In this document: one piece after another, positions 8,906 through 16,428 of the stretch
Layout: each line of letters starts with the position of its first letter
Position numbering within the stretch: position 1 is the first letter of the stretch
Source: DASXRA01 sp036502575
Lineage (GTDB): Bacteria > Actinomycetota > Actinomycetes > Mycobacteriales > Jatrophihabitantaceae
Length of the DNA stretch: 64,000 nucleotides
Assembly (NCBI GenBank): GCA_036502575.1
Contig: DASXYL010000008.1
Span: 62,001-126,000 of the forward strand
Reading direction: 5' to 3'
The notes under the pieces: model-generated
What the model was told of the DNA's origin: nothing
The model's input: only the letters and a program-made list of their open reading frames with translations
Databases searched by the model: none
Program-made: the position numbers and the translations under genes

Positions 8906-9498
8906 TCAAGCCCGGTGTGGCCCGGATGCCAAGCGATATCAGTTCGAGCCGGCCGGCGCCTCCTGGCGTCGGCGCACCAAAATCCAGCAGCCAGACTCCG
9001 GAGCCACTGATGCACTCGCACCACTGGACCGGGCGAACGCCAGCCAGCCAACCGAGTACTGACCGATGGCGACGGAGAAACTCTTGCCCCCGCACTCTGG
9101 CGTGCCGATAGTCGTGTTGGACGTAACGTTGCCCGAATCAGATGCGCACAACAACCGGGAGCGGTCCGACCAACGATGAATGTTTGCCGATGTGGGGTAT
9201 CTCGACGGCGCGTCCGGGCCCTGCATATCGGTCGTCGGGACAGTGTTCTGGCCTGTGCAACAGTTCAAGATCGTTTCCGCACCCGCTAACTTTGCCCTAT
9301 TCGCTCGCCGGAGGGCCTCGCAGTCGTCGTTCCGTGTGCCTGTTGGTCGCCGTGCGAGCGGCGTGTTACCGCTCGCGAATGATCGATCCTGGGCGCCCGG
9401 CGGATAGCTCTCACAATCACCGGAACAGCGAGACGTCACGATGTGAGGCCCAGATTCACGCCTTCTTGGTAAAGGACCACTCACCGAAGGAGGAAGGC
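8906..9498. other. gene-poor region between GNAT and cupin genes
   Basis: About 590 bp without a gene I can support. Frames on both strands stay open for up to about 190 codons, but their translations show no recognisable domain, are rich in Ser/Arg/Pro and have no ribosome-binding site, as expected for chance frames in GC-rich DNA. The composition looks somewhat less GC-rich than the flanks by eye. The promoter of the cupin operon must lie near its right end. Confidence 0.4.
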
Positions 9499-9879
9499 AT
9501 GCCACACACCCGCAAGGACGAGGCCCCGATCGAGGTCGACCTGCCAGTCATCGAGGGTCGCTACGTCGAGCTCGACGACTGGACTGTGTCGTTCGAGACG
9601 TTCCCGATCGGTTCCGATCCGGCGCCGTTCTTCCAGGGCCTGCCCGACGACCGCTGCCAGTGCCCACACTGGGGCTACGTCGTTCGCGGCGAGTTCCGCG
9701 TCAACTACGCCGACCACTCCGAGACCGTCCGAGCCGGCGACGCGTACTACCTGCGCCCCGGTCACCTCACGGTGCTCACCGACGGCACCGAGACGGTCGA
9801 GTTCAGCCCGACGGCCCAGCTGCAGGAGACGATGGCCGTCGTCGGCGCGAACCTCGCGAAGGCGGGTTCGTCAGCATGA
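9499..9879 (+). CDS. cupin domain-containing protein
   Basis: A 126-residue single-domain cupin. The sequence from HWGYVVRGEFRVNYA through DHSETVRAGDAYYLRPGH matches the two cupin motifs; the first His lies in CQCPHWG and the last in RPGH, which could bind a metal. An excellent AAGGAGGAAGGC precedes the ATG; longer in-frame starts upstream have no ribosome-binding site. The stop overlaps the start of the next gene (ATGA), so it is coupled to an NTF2-like protein. Function unknown; ligand binding or small-molecule modification is typical. Confidence 0.75.
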   Translation: MPHTRKDEAPIEVDLPVIEGRYVELDDWTVSFETFPIGSDPAPFFQGLPDDRCQCPHWGYVVRGEFRVNYADHSETVRAGDAYYLRPGHLTVLTDGTETVEFSPTAQLQETMAVVGANLAKAGSSA

Positions 9880-10301
9880 CAACGACCACGCGTGCTACCG
9901 AGCTGCAGGCTGCGCCGCCTGTCGTGCGCAAGCTGATCGATTGGTTCGAGACGACCCACGTCCCGGACGGCCTGTTCACCGAGGATGTGTTCCTCGACTT
10001 CACCTCGCCGCAGTGGCGCCAGCAGGCCCAGGGCATCGACGCCGTGCGGGCCATCCGGGACCCCGGCCATCCGGGGCCCGGCCGGGTGCCACGACTGCGG
10101 TACGACCCGACACCGACCGGCTTCGTCCTGGAGTGGGAAGAGCAGTGGGACGATGCCACCGGCCACTGGTACTGCCGCGAGATGATGCGCGCCGAGGTAC
10201 GCGACGGCTCCATCGCCGAGCTGTCGGTGTATTGCACCGGTGACTGGAACGAGGCATTGGTCGCCCGGCACGCGCGCGAGGTCCGGCTGATCCGTCCATG
10301 A
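9876..10301 (+). CDS. NTF2/SnoaL-like protein
   Basis: A 141-residue protein whose pattern (short helices with WFETTHVPDGLFTEDVFLDFTSP, then antiparallel strands such as GFVLEWEEQWDDATGHWYCREMMRAEVRDGSIAEL) is that of the nuclear-transport-factor-2 / SnoaL fold used by polyketide cyclases, dehydratases and steroid isomerases. It is translationally coupled to the cupin gene upstream. No catalytic residue can be assigned with confidence and the substrate is unknown. Confidence 0.65.
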   Translation: MTTTTRATELQAAPPVVRKLIDWFETTHVPDGLFTEDVFLDFTSPQWRQQAQGIDAVRAIRDPGHPGPGRVPRLRYDPTPTGFVLEWEEQWDDATGHWYCREMMRAEVRDGSIAELSVYCTGDWNEALVARHAREVRLIRP

Positions 10302-10371
10302 CGTCGCTGCTGCGTGGCCAGGTGGCGCATTAGGACACCCTGGCCGCCCCGGGGCCGGTACGTTTTCTGGC

Positions 10372-12186
10372 ATGTCCGGCCGTGCGGAGATCGACCAGCT
10401 GCTCGAGCGCGGGCGGGCGTCGCGGCTCGACGGTGACGAGGACGGCGCGCGGGCTGCCTTCGCCAAGGCGTTCGAGTTGGCGCGCGAGGCCCGCGCGGCG
10501 GAAGGGATGGGCGAGGCGGCGCTCGGCCTGGCGGCCGGGTACATCTCGGGAACGCATTTCGGTCGCGTCCCCGCGTTCTTGTTCGAAGCGCACGACCTCG
10601 CCGCGGGCGTCACGCGCACCCGGCTTGCCGTGGCGCTCGTGCGGGCTTGGGCGTACTCGGGTGATGCGGCGCGGGCGGTCCCGTTCGCGGCCGAGGCCAT
10701 CGAAGGGGCGCAGGCATCCGGCGACCCGGCACTGCTTGCTGAGGCACTCGACGCGCAGCTGCTCACGCACGGCGATCCGGACGATCTGACCGAGCGGCTG
10801 CGGATCACCTCGCATCTGGAAGACACGGTCGCGCACCTGGCCGATCCGGAGGTGCGCATGTCCGCTCACCTGTGGCGCATGACGACCGCCATGGAGATGC
10901 TCGACCTGCCGACGATGCGCCGGCAGTTGCGGGCGCTGCAGAACCTCGCCGATGAGACCGGCTCGCCACGCATCCGGTTCTTCAGCGAGGCGCGCAACGG
11001 CATGCACGCGCTCGTCGTCGGAGACCTCGACGCTGCTCGACGGCATCGCGAAGCGGCGATCACGGCGGGAACCGCAGCGGGCGAGCCGGATGTGATCGCC
11101 ATCGACCACGTCCTCGGCTCGGGGATCGCGGTGCAGTCCGGTGACCGCGCAGCGATCGCCGCCGAGGCCGAGGCCTACGAGAGGGAATCCCGCGCGCTGG
11201 CGCTCGACACCGTCGCTGCCGAGGCCATCCCCCTGTGGGTGGCCGCGGGCGAGCTCGACAGGGCACGTAGTCAGCTTCGGCAGGTGGCAGGCTCGGGTCT
11301 CGCGTCGCGCTCTCGTGACGCGGACTGGCTGCTTGCCATCACCTGCCTCATCGATTCGGCGGCAGCAACCGATCAGCTTGACATGGTCGAGGAGGGGTAC
11401 GCACTTCTGGAGCCCTACGCAGGGCGCGGTATCGCCAACGGAGGCGCGGCCGCCTTCAACGGCGTGGTCGACGGCTACCTGAGCGCAGCCGCTCTGGCGC
11501 TCGGTCGAGACGCGGACGCGCGCCGCTGGGCAGACAGTGCGGCGGAGTTGGCCGAACGATTCGGCGCGGCATGGTGGGCGCGGCGCTACCGGCGCGGTGC
11601 CGGGCCCCCAACCGTGCCGGCCCCGTCGCGTGCGGTCCTGCGCCGGACAGCCGACGGCATCTGGACGACCGGCCGTCAGGGCGCGACCCAAACCGTCCGT
11701 GAGATGAAGGGATTCGCCTACCTGCAGCACCTACTCCGGCAGCCCGGAGTCGAGATTTCGGCCCTGGACCTGTCCGATTGGGCAGCCGGCCACGCCGGCT
11801 CCGGCGTCGACCAGGCACCCACCGGCGACCTGATCGACCGGCAGGCGCTCGCCGCCTACCGCCAGCGCCTCACCGACATCGACGCCGAACTCGACGAGCT
11901 CGGACAGTCGGGCCAAGCCACGCGCGTCGAACGGCTCGAGGACGAACGCGACGCACTGCTAGCCGAGATACGCGCAGCAACCGGCCTCGGCGCACGCGCT
12001 CGCCAGGCAGGCGGGACAGCCGAACGTGCCCGCGTCGCCGTGCGCAAGGCGCTCGTCGCCGCGATCGACCGAATCGCCGAGGTCGACGGTGGTCTCGGAC
12101 GACTGCTGCGCGACTGCGTGCACACCGGCACGCGCTGCGTCTACGACCCAGACCCGACGCGACCCGTGACCTGGCTGACCGACTAA
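10372..12186 (+). CDS. TPR-like protein with conserved C-terminal domain
   Basis: A 604-residue cytosolic protein. About residues 1-415 are alpha-helical repeats with alanine-rich TPR-like spacing (ARAAFAKAFELAREARAAEG, for example). The C-terminal third (from about VREMKGFAYLQHLLRQPG to CVYDPDP near the end) matches the tail found on many actinobacterial regulator/ATPase proteins: a small winged-helix-like segment, a coiled-coil-like stretch with RVERLEDERDALLAEIRAATG, and a second short domain. No ATPase domain is present. It may be a signalling or regulatory scaffold; its partner is unknown. The ATG at 10372 has only weak upstream purines. Confidence 0.55.
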   Translation: MSGRAEIDQLLERGRASRLDGDEDGARAAFAKAFELAREARAAEGMGEAALGLAAGYISGTHFGRVPAFLFEAHDLAAGVTRTRLAVALVRAWAYSGDAARAVPFAAEAIEGAQASGDPALLAEALDAQLLTHGDPDDLTERLRITSHLEDTVAHLADPEVRMSAHLWRMTTAMEMLDLPTMRRQLRALQNLADETGSPRIRFFSEARNGMHALVVGDLDAARRHREAAITAGTAAGEPDVIAIDHVLGSGIAVQSGDRAAIAAEAEAYERESRALALDTVAAEAIPLWVAAGELDRARSQLRQVAGSGLASRSRDADWLLAITCLIDSAAATDQLDMVEEGYALLEPYAGRGIANGGAAAFNGVVDGYLSAAALALGRDADARRWADSAAELAERFGAAWWARRYRRGAGPPTVPAPSRAVLRRTADGIWTTGRQGATQTVREMKGFAYLQHLLRQPGVEISALDLSDWAAGHAGSGVDQAPTGDLIDRQALAAYRQRLTDIDAELDELGQSGQATRVERLEDERDALLAEIRAATGLGARARQAGGTAERARVAVRKALVAAIDRIAEVDGGLGRLLRDCVHTGTRCVYDPDPTRPVTWLTD

Positions 12187-12187
12187 T

Positions 12188-12499
12188 GACAGTTCCGACG
12201 CGGACGCCCTCGTCAACGCAGCCCAGCGAGCGATGACCGTGCTACTCGACATCCTGCGCGATATGCCGACGCGAAGCCGTCGACGAGCAGCATCCGGCCG
12301 CGACCTGGCCGGCTGGATCGAACGTCACGACATCCCGGACGACGCAGCGCCGCACGCCATTGCGGCCATCGTCATCTGGACCCGACTGCACGGCCTGGTG
12401 AGCCTCGAGATCGACGGCAACTACGCGTCCGTCGGCCTCGACCCGGCGCCGCTCTACGCCAGCGAAGTCGCGCGCGCTGTCGACCAGTACCGGCCCTGA
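12188..12499 (+). pseudogene. truncated TetR regulator, C-terminal (WHG-type) domain only
   Basis: An open frame beginning just after the TPR gene encodes about 100 residues. Its end (AIAAIVIWTRLHGLVSLEIDGNYASVGLDPAPLYASEVA) closely follows the C-terminal ligand-binding domain of TetR regulators with the WHG signature (TetR_C_33). The N-terminal helix-turn-helix is missing and upstream sequence in this frame belongs to the TPR gene. An ATG at 12233 without a ribosome-binding site could give an 88-residue product. I read it as the remnant of a TetR gene truncated at its 5' end, perhaps when the TPR gene arrived. Confidence 0.55.
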
Positions 12500-12536
12500 G
12501 GCTGCCGACGGTTCTTGTGATTCCTCGTCGGCGGAG

Positions 12537-13127
12537 TCACGAGATCCGGCGTGACGGCGTCGCCTTTCCGGTCAGCGTCAGCAGCTCGCGGAGCACGTCC
12601 GCTGCGATGTCGGCGAGAGATCGCTGTTCGCCCTCGCGAATCCATTGCGTGAATGCGATCCCGAAGACGGTGGCACCGGACTCCGCCGCCAGGGTGGCCG
12701 CGAGTTCGTCGACGCCCCGGGAGCGGAGGGCGTCCGCGACGGTCGTGGCGAGACTGGCGAGCTTGTGCGACTCGCGTTCCTGCAGCGCGGGGTTCTGCTC
12801 GATCACCGATTGTCGGGTGCGGGAGTAGGGCCGGCGCTCGTCCGGAAAGAGGGACCCAGCGGACTGCAGGGCGCAGGCGACGATCTCGATTGGAGACGCG
12901 TCCGGTGGTGCGGAGTCCACGCCGTCGAGGAACGCCTGGACGAACACGTCCTGCCCGTAGAACAGGACCTCGCGCTTGTCGCTGAAGTGCCGGAAGAAGG
13001 TGCGCTCGGTCAGGCCGACGGACTGCGCGATCTCCGTGGCGGTCGTCTGCTCGAAGCCGCGGGTGGCGAACAGCTCCAGCGCGGCCTTCTGCAGCCGCTC
13101 CGGAGCCCCCGGTTCCCAACGCGCCAT
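12537..13127 (-). CDS. TetR/AcrR family transcriptional regulator
   Basis: A 196-residue regulator. The N-terminal HTH is clear (residues about 8-50: LQKAALELFATRGFEQTTATEIAQSVGLTERTFFRHFSDK, with FFRHF in the recognition helix). The C-terminal ligand domain is not diagnostic. It is divergent from an NAD-dependent epimerase-like gene, and the intervening 131 bp contain a perfect palindrome and a repeated GTGACTGAC, so it probably represses that gene and itself. The ATG at 13127 is used because the fold begins immediately afterwards. Confidence 0.85.
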   Translation of the reverse strand: MARWEPGAPERLQKAALELFATRGFEQTTATEIAQSVGLTERTFFRHFSDKREVLFYGQDVFVQAFLDGVDSAPPDASPIEIVACALQSAGSLFPDERRPYSRTRQSVIEQNPALQERESHKLASLATTVADALRSRGVDELAATLAAESGATVFGIAFTQWIREGEQRSLADIAADVLRELLTLTGKATPSRRIS

Positions 13128-13182
13128 GCCCTCGAGTGTAGTGATGACAGTGACTGACTTGACAGGTGTACGCTATGTCCGT

Positions 13183-13196
13183 GACTGACATCAGTC
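13183..13196. promoter_or_regulatory. palindrome in the TetR/epimerase divergent promoter
   Basis: GACTGA-CA-TCAGTC is a perfect 6-2-6 palindrome located between the divergent TetR and epimerase-like genes. The element GTGACTGAC occurs twice nearby (about 13150 and 13181), and a TTGACA at 13159-13164 could be a -35 element. This is the most likely operator of the neighbouring TetR protein. Confidence 0.45.
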
Positions 13197-13258
13197 GCTG
13201 ATACCGCCCAGTCGAATCAATCGCTCCGCGGTGGCGGAGCGTCGAAGGAGTACACGTC

Positions 13259-14155
13259 ATGCGCGTTTTCGTCACCGGAGCCTCCGGCTGGATCGGCTCC
13301 GCCACGGTCGACGAGTTGCTCGCCGCGGGCCACGAGGTCACCGGACTGGCCCGCTCCGACGCGTCCGCCGCGGCCCTGCAGGCCAAGGGCGCCCACGTCC
13401 GCCGCGGTGACCTGGACGACCTGGACAGCATCCGTTCCGGCGCCCTGGATGCCGAGGCCGTCATTCATCTCGCGAACAAACACGACTTCTCCGACCCGGC
13501 CGCCTCGAACGCGGCCGAGCGGGCCGCCGTCCAGACCATCGGCGACGCACTCGTCGGTACTGGCCGCCCGTTCCTGCTCGCCGCCGGTGTCGCCGGCCTC
13601 ACCACGGGCAGGCCCGCCACCGAGGACGACGCGTCCCCGGCCCACGGCCCGGATTCCCCGCGTGGCGGCGCCGAAAACCTGGCACTGGAGTTCGTCGACT
13701 GCGGCGTGCACAGCGTGAGCCTGCGCTTTGCGCCCACCGTGCACGGCGCCGGCGACCACGGGTTCGTTGCGGCCATCGCCGGCGTCGCCCGCCAGAAGGG
13801 CGTCTCCGGCTACCCCGGTAACGGGACCAACCGGTGGGCCGCCGTGCACCGAACCGACGCCGCCCGCCTCGTCGCCCTCGGCCTCCACAAGGCGCCGGCC
13901 GGCGCCCGCCTGCACGCCGTCGCCGAACCGGGCATCCCCACCCGTGAGATCGCCGAGGCGATCGGCCGAGCGTTCGACCTACCCATCGCCTCGATTCCCG
14001 CCGACGACGTCCAGGACCATTTCGGGTGGATCGGCACCTTCTTCGCCATGGACCTCGCGGCGACCAGTACCGCGACGCACGAGCTTCTCGGCTGGACGCC
14101 CACCGGACCGACCCTCATCGAGGACGTCGACGCAGGCGCTTACTCGACACGATGA
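13259..14155 (+). CDS. NAD(P)-dependent epimerase/dehydratase family SDR
   Basis: A 298-residue extended (atypical) SDR. The N-terminal Rossmann motif is VTGASGWIGS (residues about 5-14), followed by ARSDASAAALQAKGAHVRRGDLDD, typical of the NmrA/epimerase-like subfamily that handles sugars or small ketones. The classical YxxxK is not obvious, so it may be atypical. An AAGGAG precedes the ATG. It is divergent from the TetR regulator at 12.5-13.1 kb and probably under its control; in comparable loci such pairs respond to small electrophiles, but that is inference. Confidence 0.8.
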   Translation: MRVFVTGASGWIGSATVDELLAAGHEVTGLARSDASAAALQAKGAHVRRGDLDDLDSIRSGALDAEAVIHLANKHDFSDPAASNAAERAAVQTIGDALVGTGRPFLLAAGVAGLTTGRPATEDDASPAHGPDSPRGGAENLALEFVDCGVHSVSLRFAPTVHGAGDHGFVAAIAGVARQKGVSGYPGNGTNRWAAVHRTDAARLVALGLHKAPAGARLHAVAEPGIPTREIAEAIGRAFDLPIASIPADDVQDHFGWIGTFFAMDLAATSTATHELLGWTPTGPTLIEDVDAGAYSTR

Positions 14156-14249
14156 CCGTCGATCGGCCGGGCACCCCAGCCGATCAGCGGCGGCAAGGGT
14201 CGCCCCTATCGCCGTGGCGGCACGCTCGGCCTGCATCTCGCCAAGTCGT

Positions 14250-14391
14250 CTCAGCCGGACTTCGTTGGTCGAGCTCGTGCTTACCGACGCGGCCGGGAGG
14301 GCGTGGAGCCTGATTGACAAGGCGCCGATCTTCGATCACGGAACAGATCATCGAAGTGCCCGTAGACCGGATCGAGCTCATGGAGGACTAG
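14250..14391 (+). pseudogene. short frameshifted coding remnant
   Basis: The interval between the epimerase and CDF genes (14156-14495) holds no intact gene. Translation from 14268 gives VELVLTDAAGRAWSLIDKAPIF, then the reading continues in another frame as QIIEVPVDRIELMED followed by TAG at 14389-14391. The two pieces together resemble a small conserved actinobacterial protein, and one base change would join them. The remainder shows no feature. I read it as a decayed small gene; a sequencing error is the alternative. Confidence 0.3.
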
Positions 14392-14495
14392 CTCCCCGTG
14401 CGCCGAACAGCAATGGCCGCCGGCGTCCAGCCCACTCGGCCTCTTCGACGGCCTTGTCAGTGCCTACGGGCGTCGATGTGTGTTAACACTGCCTG

Positions 14496-15530
14496 GTGAC
14501 GCACGCGAACGACGACGAGCTGGCGCTGCAGCCGGTTTTGGCCGGGTCGGGCGCGCGCGGATCCCACGACCTGCTCAGTTCGGTACCGGGTGCAGACGAT
14601 ACCGGCGGGTCCGAGAGTGTCACCACGGTACTGGTCGCCTTCGGCGCCAACATCCTCGTCGCAATGGCGAAGTCGGTCGCCGCCGTGGTGACCGGGTCGG
14701 CGTCGATTCTGGCCGAGGCATCACATTCCTGGGCGGACGCCGGCAACGAGGTCCTGTTGCTGATCGCCAACCGGCGTTCGCGCCGCCCGCCCGACCCGGC
14801 GCACCCGTTCGGTCATGGGCGGGAGGCGTATGTCTGGTCGCTGCTCGCCGCGCTCGGGCTCTTCGTGGCCGGCGCCGCGGTGTCGGTCACGCACGGCATC
14901 CAAGAGCTGCTCAAACCGGAGGCGGCCAGCGACTTCCTCGTCGGGTACGCCGTGCTGGGCGTCTCTTTCGTTCTCGAGGGCATCTCGTTCCGGCAGTCGA
15001 TACGGCAGGCCAAACCGGCAGCGCAGTCGTTGCAGCGTGACCTCATCGAGTATGTCCTGGCCAGCTCCGATCCCACCCTGCGCGCGGTTTTCGCCGAGGA
15101 CGCCGCTGCCCTGACCGGACTGCTCATCGCCACCGCCGGCCTGGGCGCCCACCAGCTGACCGGCTCCGCCATCCCCGACGCGATCGGGTCGATCCTGGTC
15201 GGCTTGCTGCTCGCCGTCGTCGCGATCGTCTTGATCAACCGTAATCGGCGGTTCCTGGTCGGCCAGGAGGTCGACCCCCGCGTACGTGCGGCCACCCTCC
15301 AGGCCCTGCTGGACGCGCCGGAGGTCGACCGAGTGACCTATCTGCGGCTGGAGATCGTCGGGCCGCGGATGGTCTCGGTGGTCGGCGACGTCGATCTCGC
15401 CGGCGACGACACCGAGTCGCACCTGGCCGTTCGACTGCGCGCGCTCGAGGCGAGGATCAGCGCCTCACCCGCGGTGGCCGGAACCGTATTGAGTCTGTCC
15501 GCTCCCGACGAACCGACGCTCACGACTTGA
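14496..15530 (+). CDS. cation diffusion facilitator (CDF) family metal transporter
   Basis: A 344-residue membrane protein with about six hydrophobic helices. HSWAD (residues 77-81) in helix 2 is the characteristic metal site of CDF efflux proteins, here HxxxD as in zinc/cadmium or iron/manganese exporters; the second site in helix 5 reads EDAAAL. The C-terminal cytoplasmic domain (from about RFLVGQEVDP) includes the ferredoxin-like metal-sensing fold. The GTG start follows a GTGTTAACAC palindrome at 14480-14489 and a TAACAC six bases from the start codon, so the message may be leaderless. Expected role: proton-coupled divalent-cation efflux. Confidence 0.85.
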   Translation: MTHANDDELALQPVLAGSGARGSHDLLSSVPGADDTGGSESVTTVLVAFGANILVAMAKSVAAVVTGSASILAEASHSWADAGNEVLLLIANRRSRRPPDPAHPFGHGREAYVWSLLAALGLFVAGAAVSVTHGIQELLKPEAASDFLVGYAVLGVSFVLEGISFRQSIRQAKPAAQSLQRDLIEYVLASSDPTLRAVFAEDAAALTGLLIATAGLGAHQLTGSAIPDAIGSILVGLLLAVVAIVLINRNRRFLVGQEVDPRVRAATLQALLDAPEVDRVTYLRLEIVGPRMVSVVGDVDLAGDDTESHLAVRLRALEARISASPAVAGTVLSLSAPDEPTLTT

Positions 15531-15713
15531 GGCCGCCTGACCGAGCGCAACATCGGAGTTGTGCTCGCGTCTCGCGTCTCGCGCGCACGCGTCGAATAAC
15601 CGTATTCAAGGCATAAATCAAGCCTTGTCAGAAGTAACCGGATATTGCACACTCTGTTTGTTGCCCTCATCAACAAACCTTGGTCGGCGCGAGCCGAGAG
15701 AGGTGTCAGAGAC
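15531..15713. promoter_or_regulatory. chitosanase 5' region with two inverted repeats
   Basis: Two short perfect inverted repeats precede the chitosanase gene: CAAGGC/GCCTTG at 15607-15627 with a 9-nt spacer, and TTTGTTG/CAACAAA at 15657-15677 with a 7-nt spacer. The first may be an operator or the CDF terminator; the second lies in the presumed leader. AGAGAGGTG provides a ribosome-binding site for the ATG at 15714. Confidence 0.35.
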
Positions 15714-16415
15714 ATGCGACGAATCCTGGTTGTGGCTCTCGGCTGCGCCCTGCTGATCTTGTCGGCCGCGGCACCCACCGTTTCTGCGGGAGCCGCAACG
15801 GCTCCCCCCGGCCGGGCGCCGGCAATCACCGAAGCCGGACCGAATGCCGGTCAGCTGCTGGCCAAGCTCACCAACTGCCAGCAGATATCGAACGGGAAGT
15901 TCAGCACCGACGAGGGGCAGGGTGCCACGGTGCCGGTCTGCCAGACCGGCGGCGTCGTGTTCTTCACCGCGGACATGGACATCGACTGCGACGGGCAGCG
16001 AACCGCGCAGTGCAACGAGGACACCGACTGCTGCTTCTATCCCGACACCGCGTATCACACGTCGACCGACCAACCGCTCAACGCGGCGGCACTGCCCTAC
16101 GTGGTCTTGCCGAGTCCCTCGTCCAAGTGGGACTTCGGTCAGTACGGCATCGACGGCGGATCGGTCGTGGCGGTGATCTACAACAACCAGGTCGAATACG
16201 CCGTGGTCGGCGACACCGGCCCCACCGGCATCATCGGCGAATCGTCCTACGCGACGGCGGCGAACCTCGGCATCGACCCCGACCCGTCGACCGGAGGCAC
16301 CGACGGTCCGGTCAGCTACGTGGTGTTCCCGAACTCGCAGGTCGACCCGATCGAGAGCCACGACAACGCCGTCTCGCTCGGCGAGCAGCGCGCGCAGGCG
16401 TTCGTGGACGGATGA
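15714..16415 (+). CDS. secreted glycoside hydrolase family 75 chitosanase
   Basis: A 233-residue secreted enzyme. A signal peptide is evident (MRRILVVALGCALLILSAAA, cleavage near VSAGA). The mature part matches fungal-type GH75 chitosanases: the segment VVGDTGPTGIIGESSYATA contains Asp167 and Glu176, nine residues apart like the catalytic Asp160/Glu169 pair described for the Fusarium enzyme. It cleaves beta-1,4-glucosamine polymers, a component of many fungal walls. The next gene, 13 bp downstream, encodes a GH30 glucanase, so the pair is probably co-transcribed and both products exported. Confidence 0.85.
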   Translation: MRRILVVALGCALLILSAAAPTVSAGAATAPPGRAPAITEAGPNAGQLLAKLTNCQQISNGKFSTDEGQGATVPVCQTGGVVFFTADMDIDCDGQRTAQCNEDTDCCFYPDTAYHTSTDQPLNAAALPYVVLPSPSSKWDFGQYGIDGGSVVAVIYNNQVEYAVVGDTGPTGIIGESSYATAANLGIDPDPSTGGTDGPVSYVVFPNSQVDPIESHDNAVSLGEQRAQAFVDG

Positions 16416-16428
16416 GCGGGGATCGGTC

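Noticed and set aside
8939..9505. 188-codon open frame on the minus strand in the gene-poor region
   Set aside because: No domain, no ribosome-binding site, overlaps the cupin gene start, and composition typical of chance frames in GC-rich DNA.
14480..14489. GTGTTAACAC palindrome before the CDF gene as a metal-regulator operator
   Set aside because: Too short and single; no ArsR/DtxR-type gene nearby. Kept only as a note in the CDF entry.
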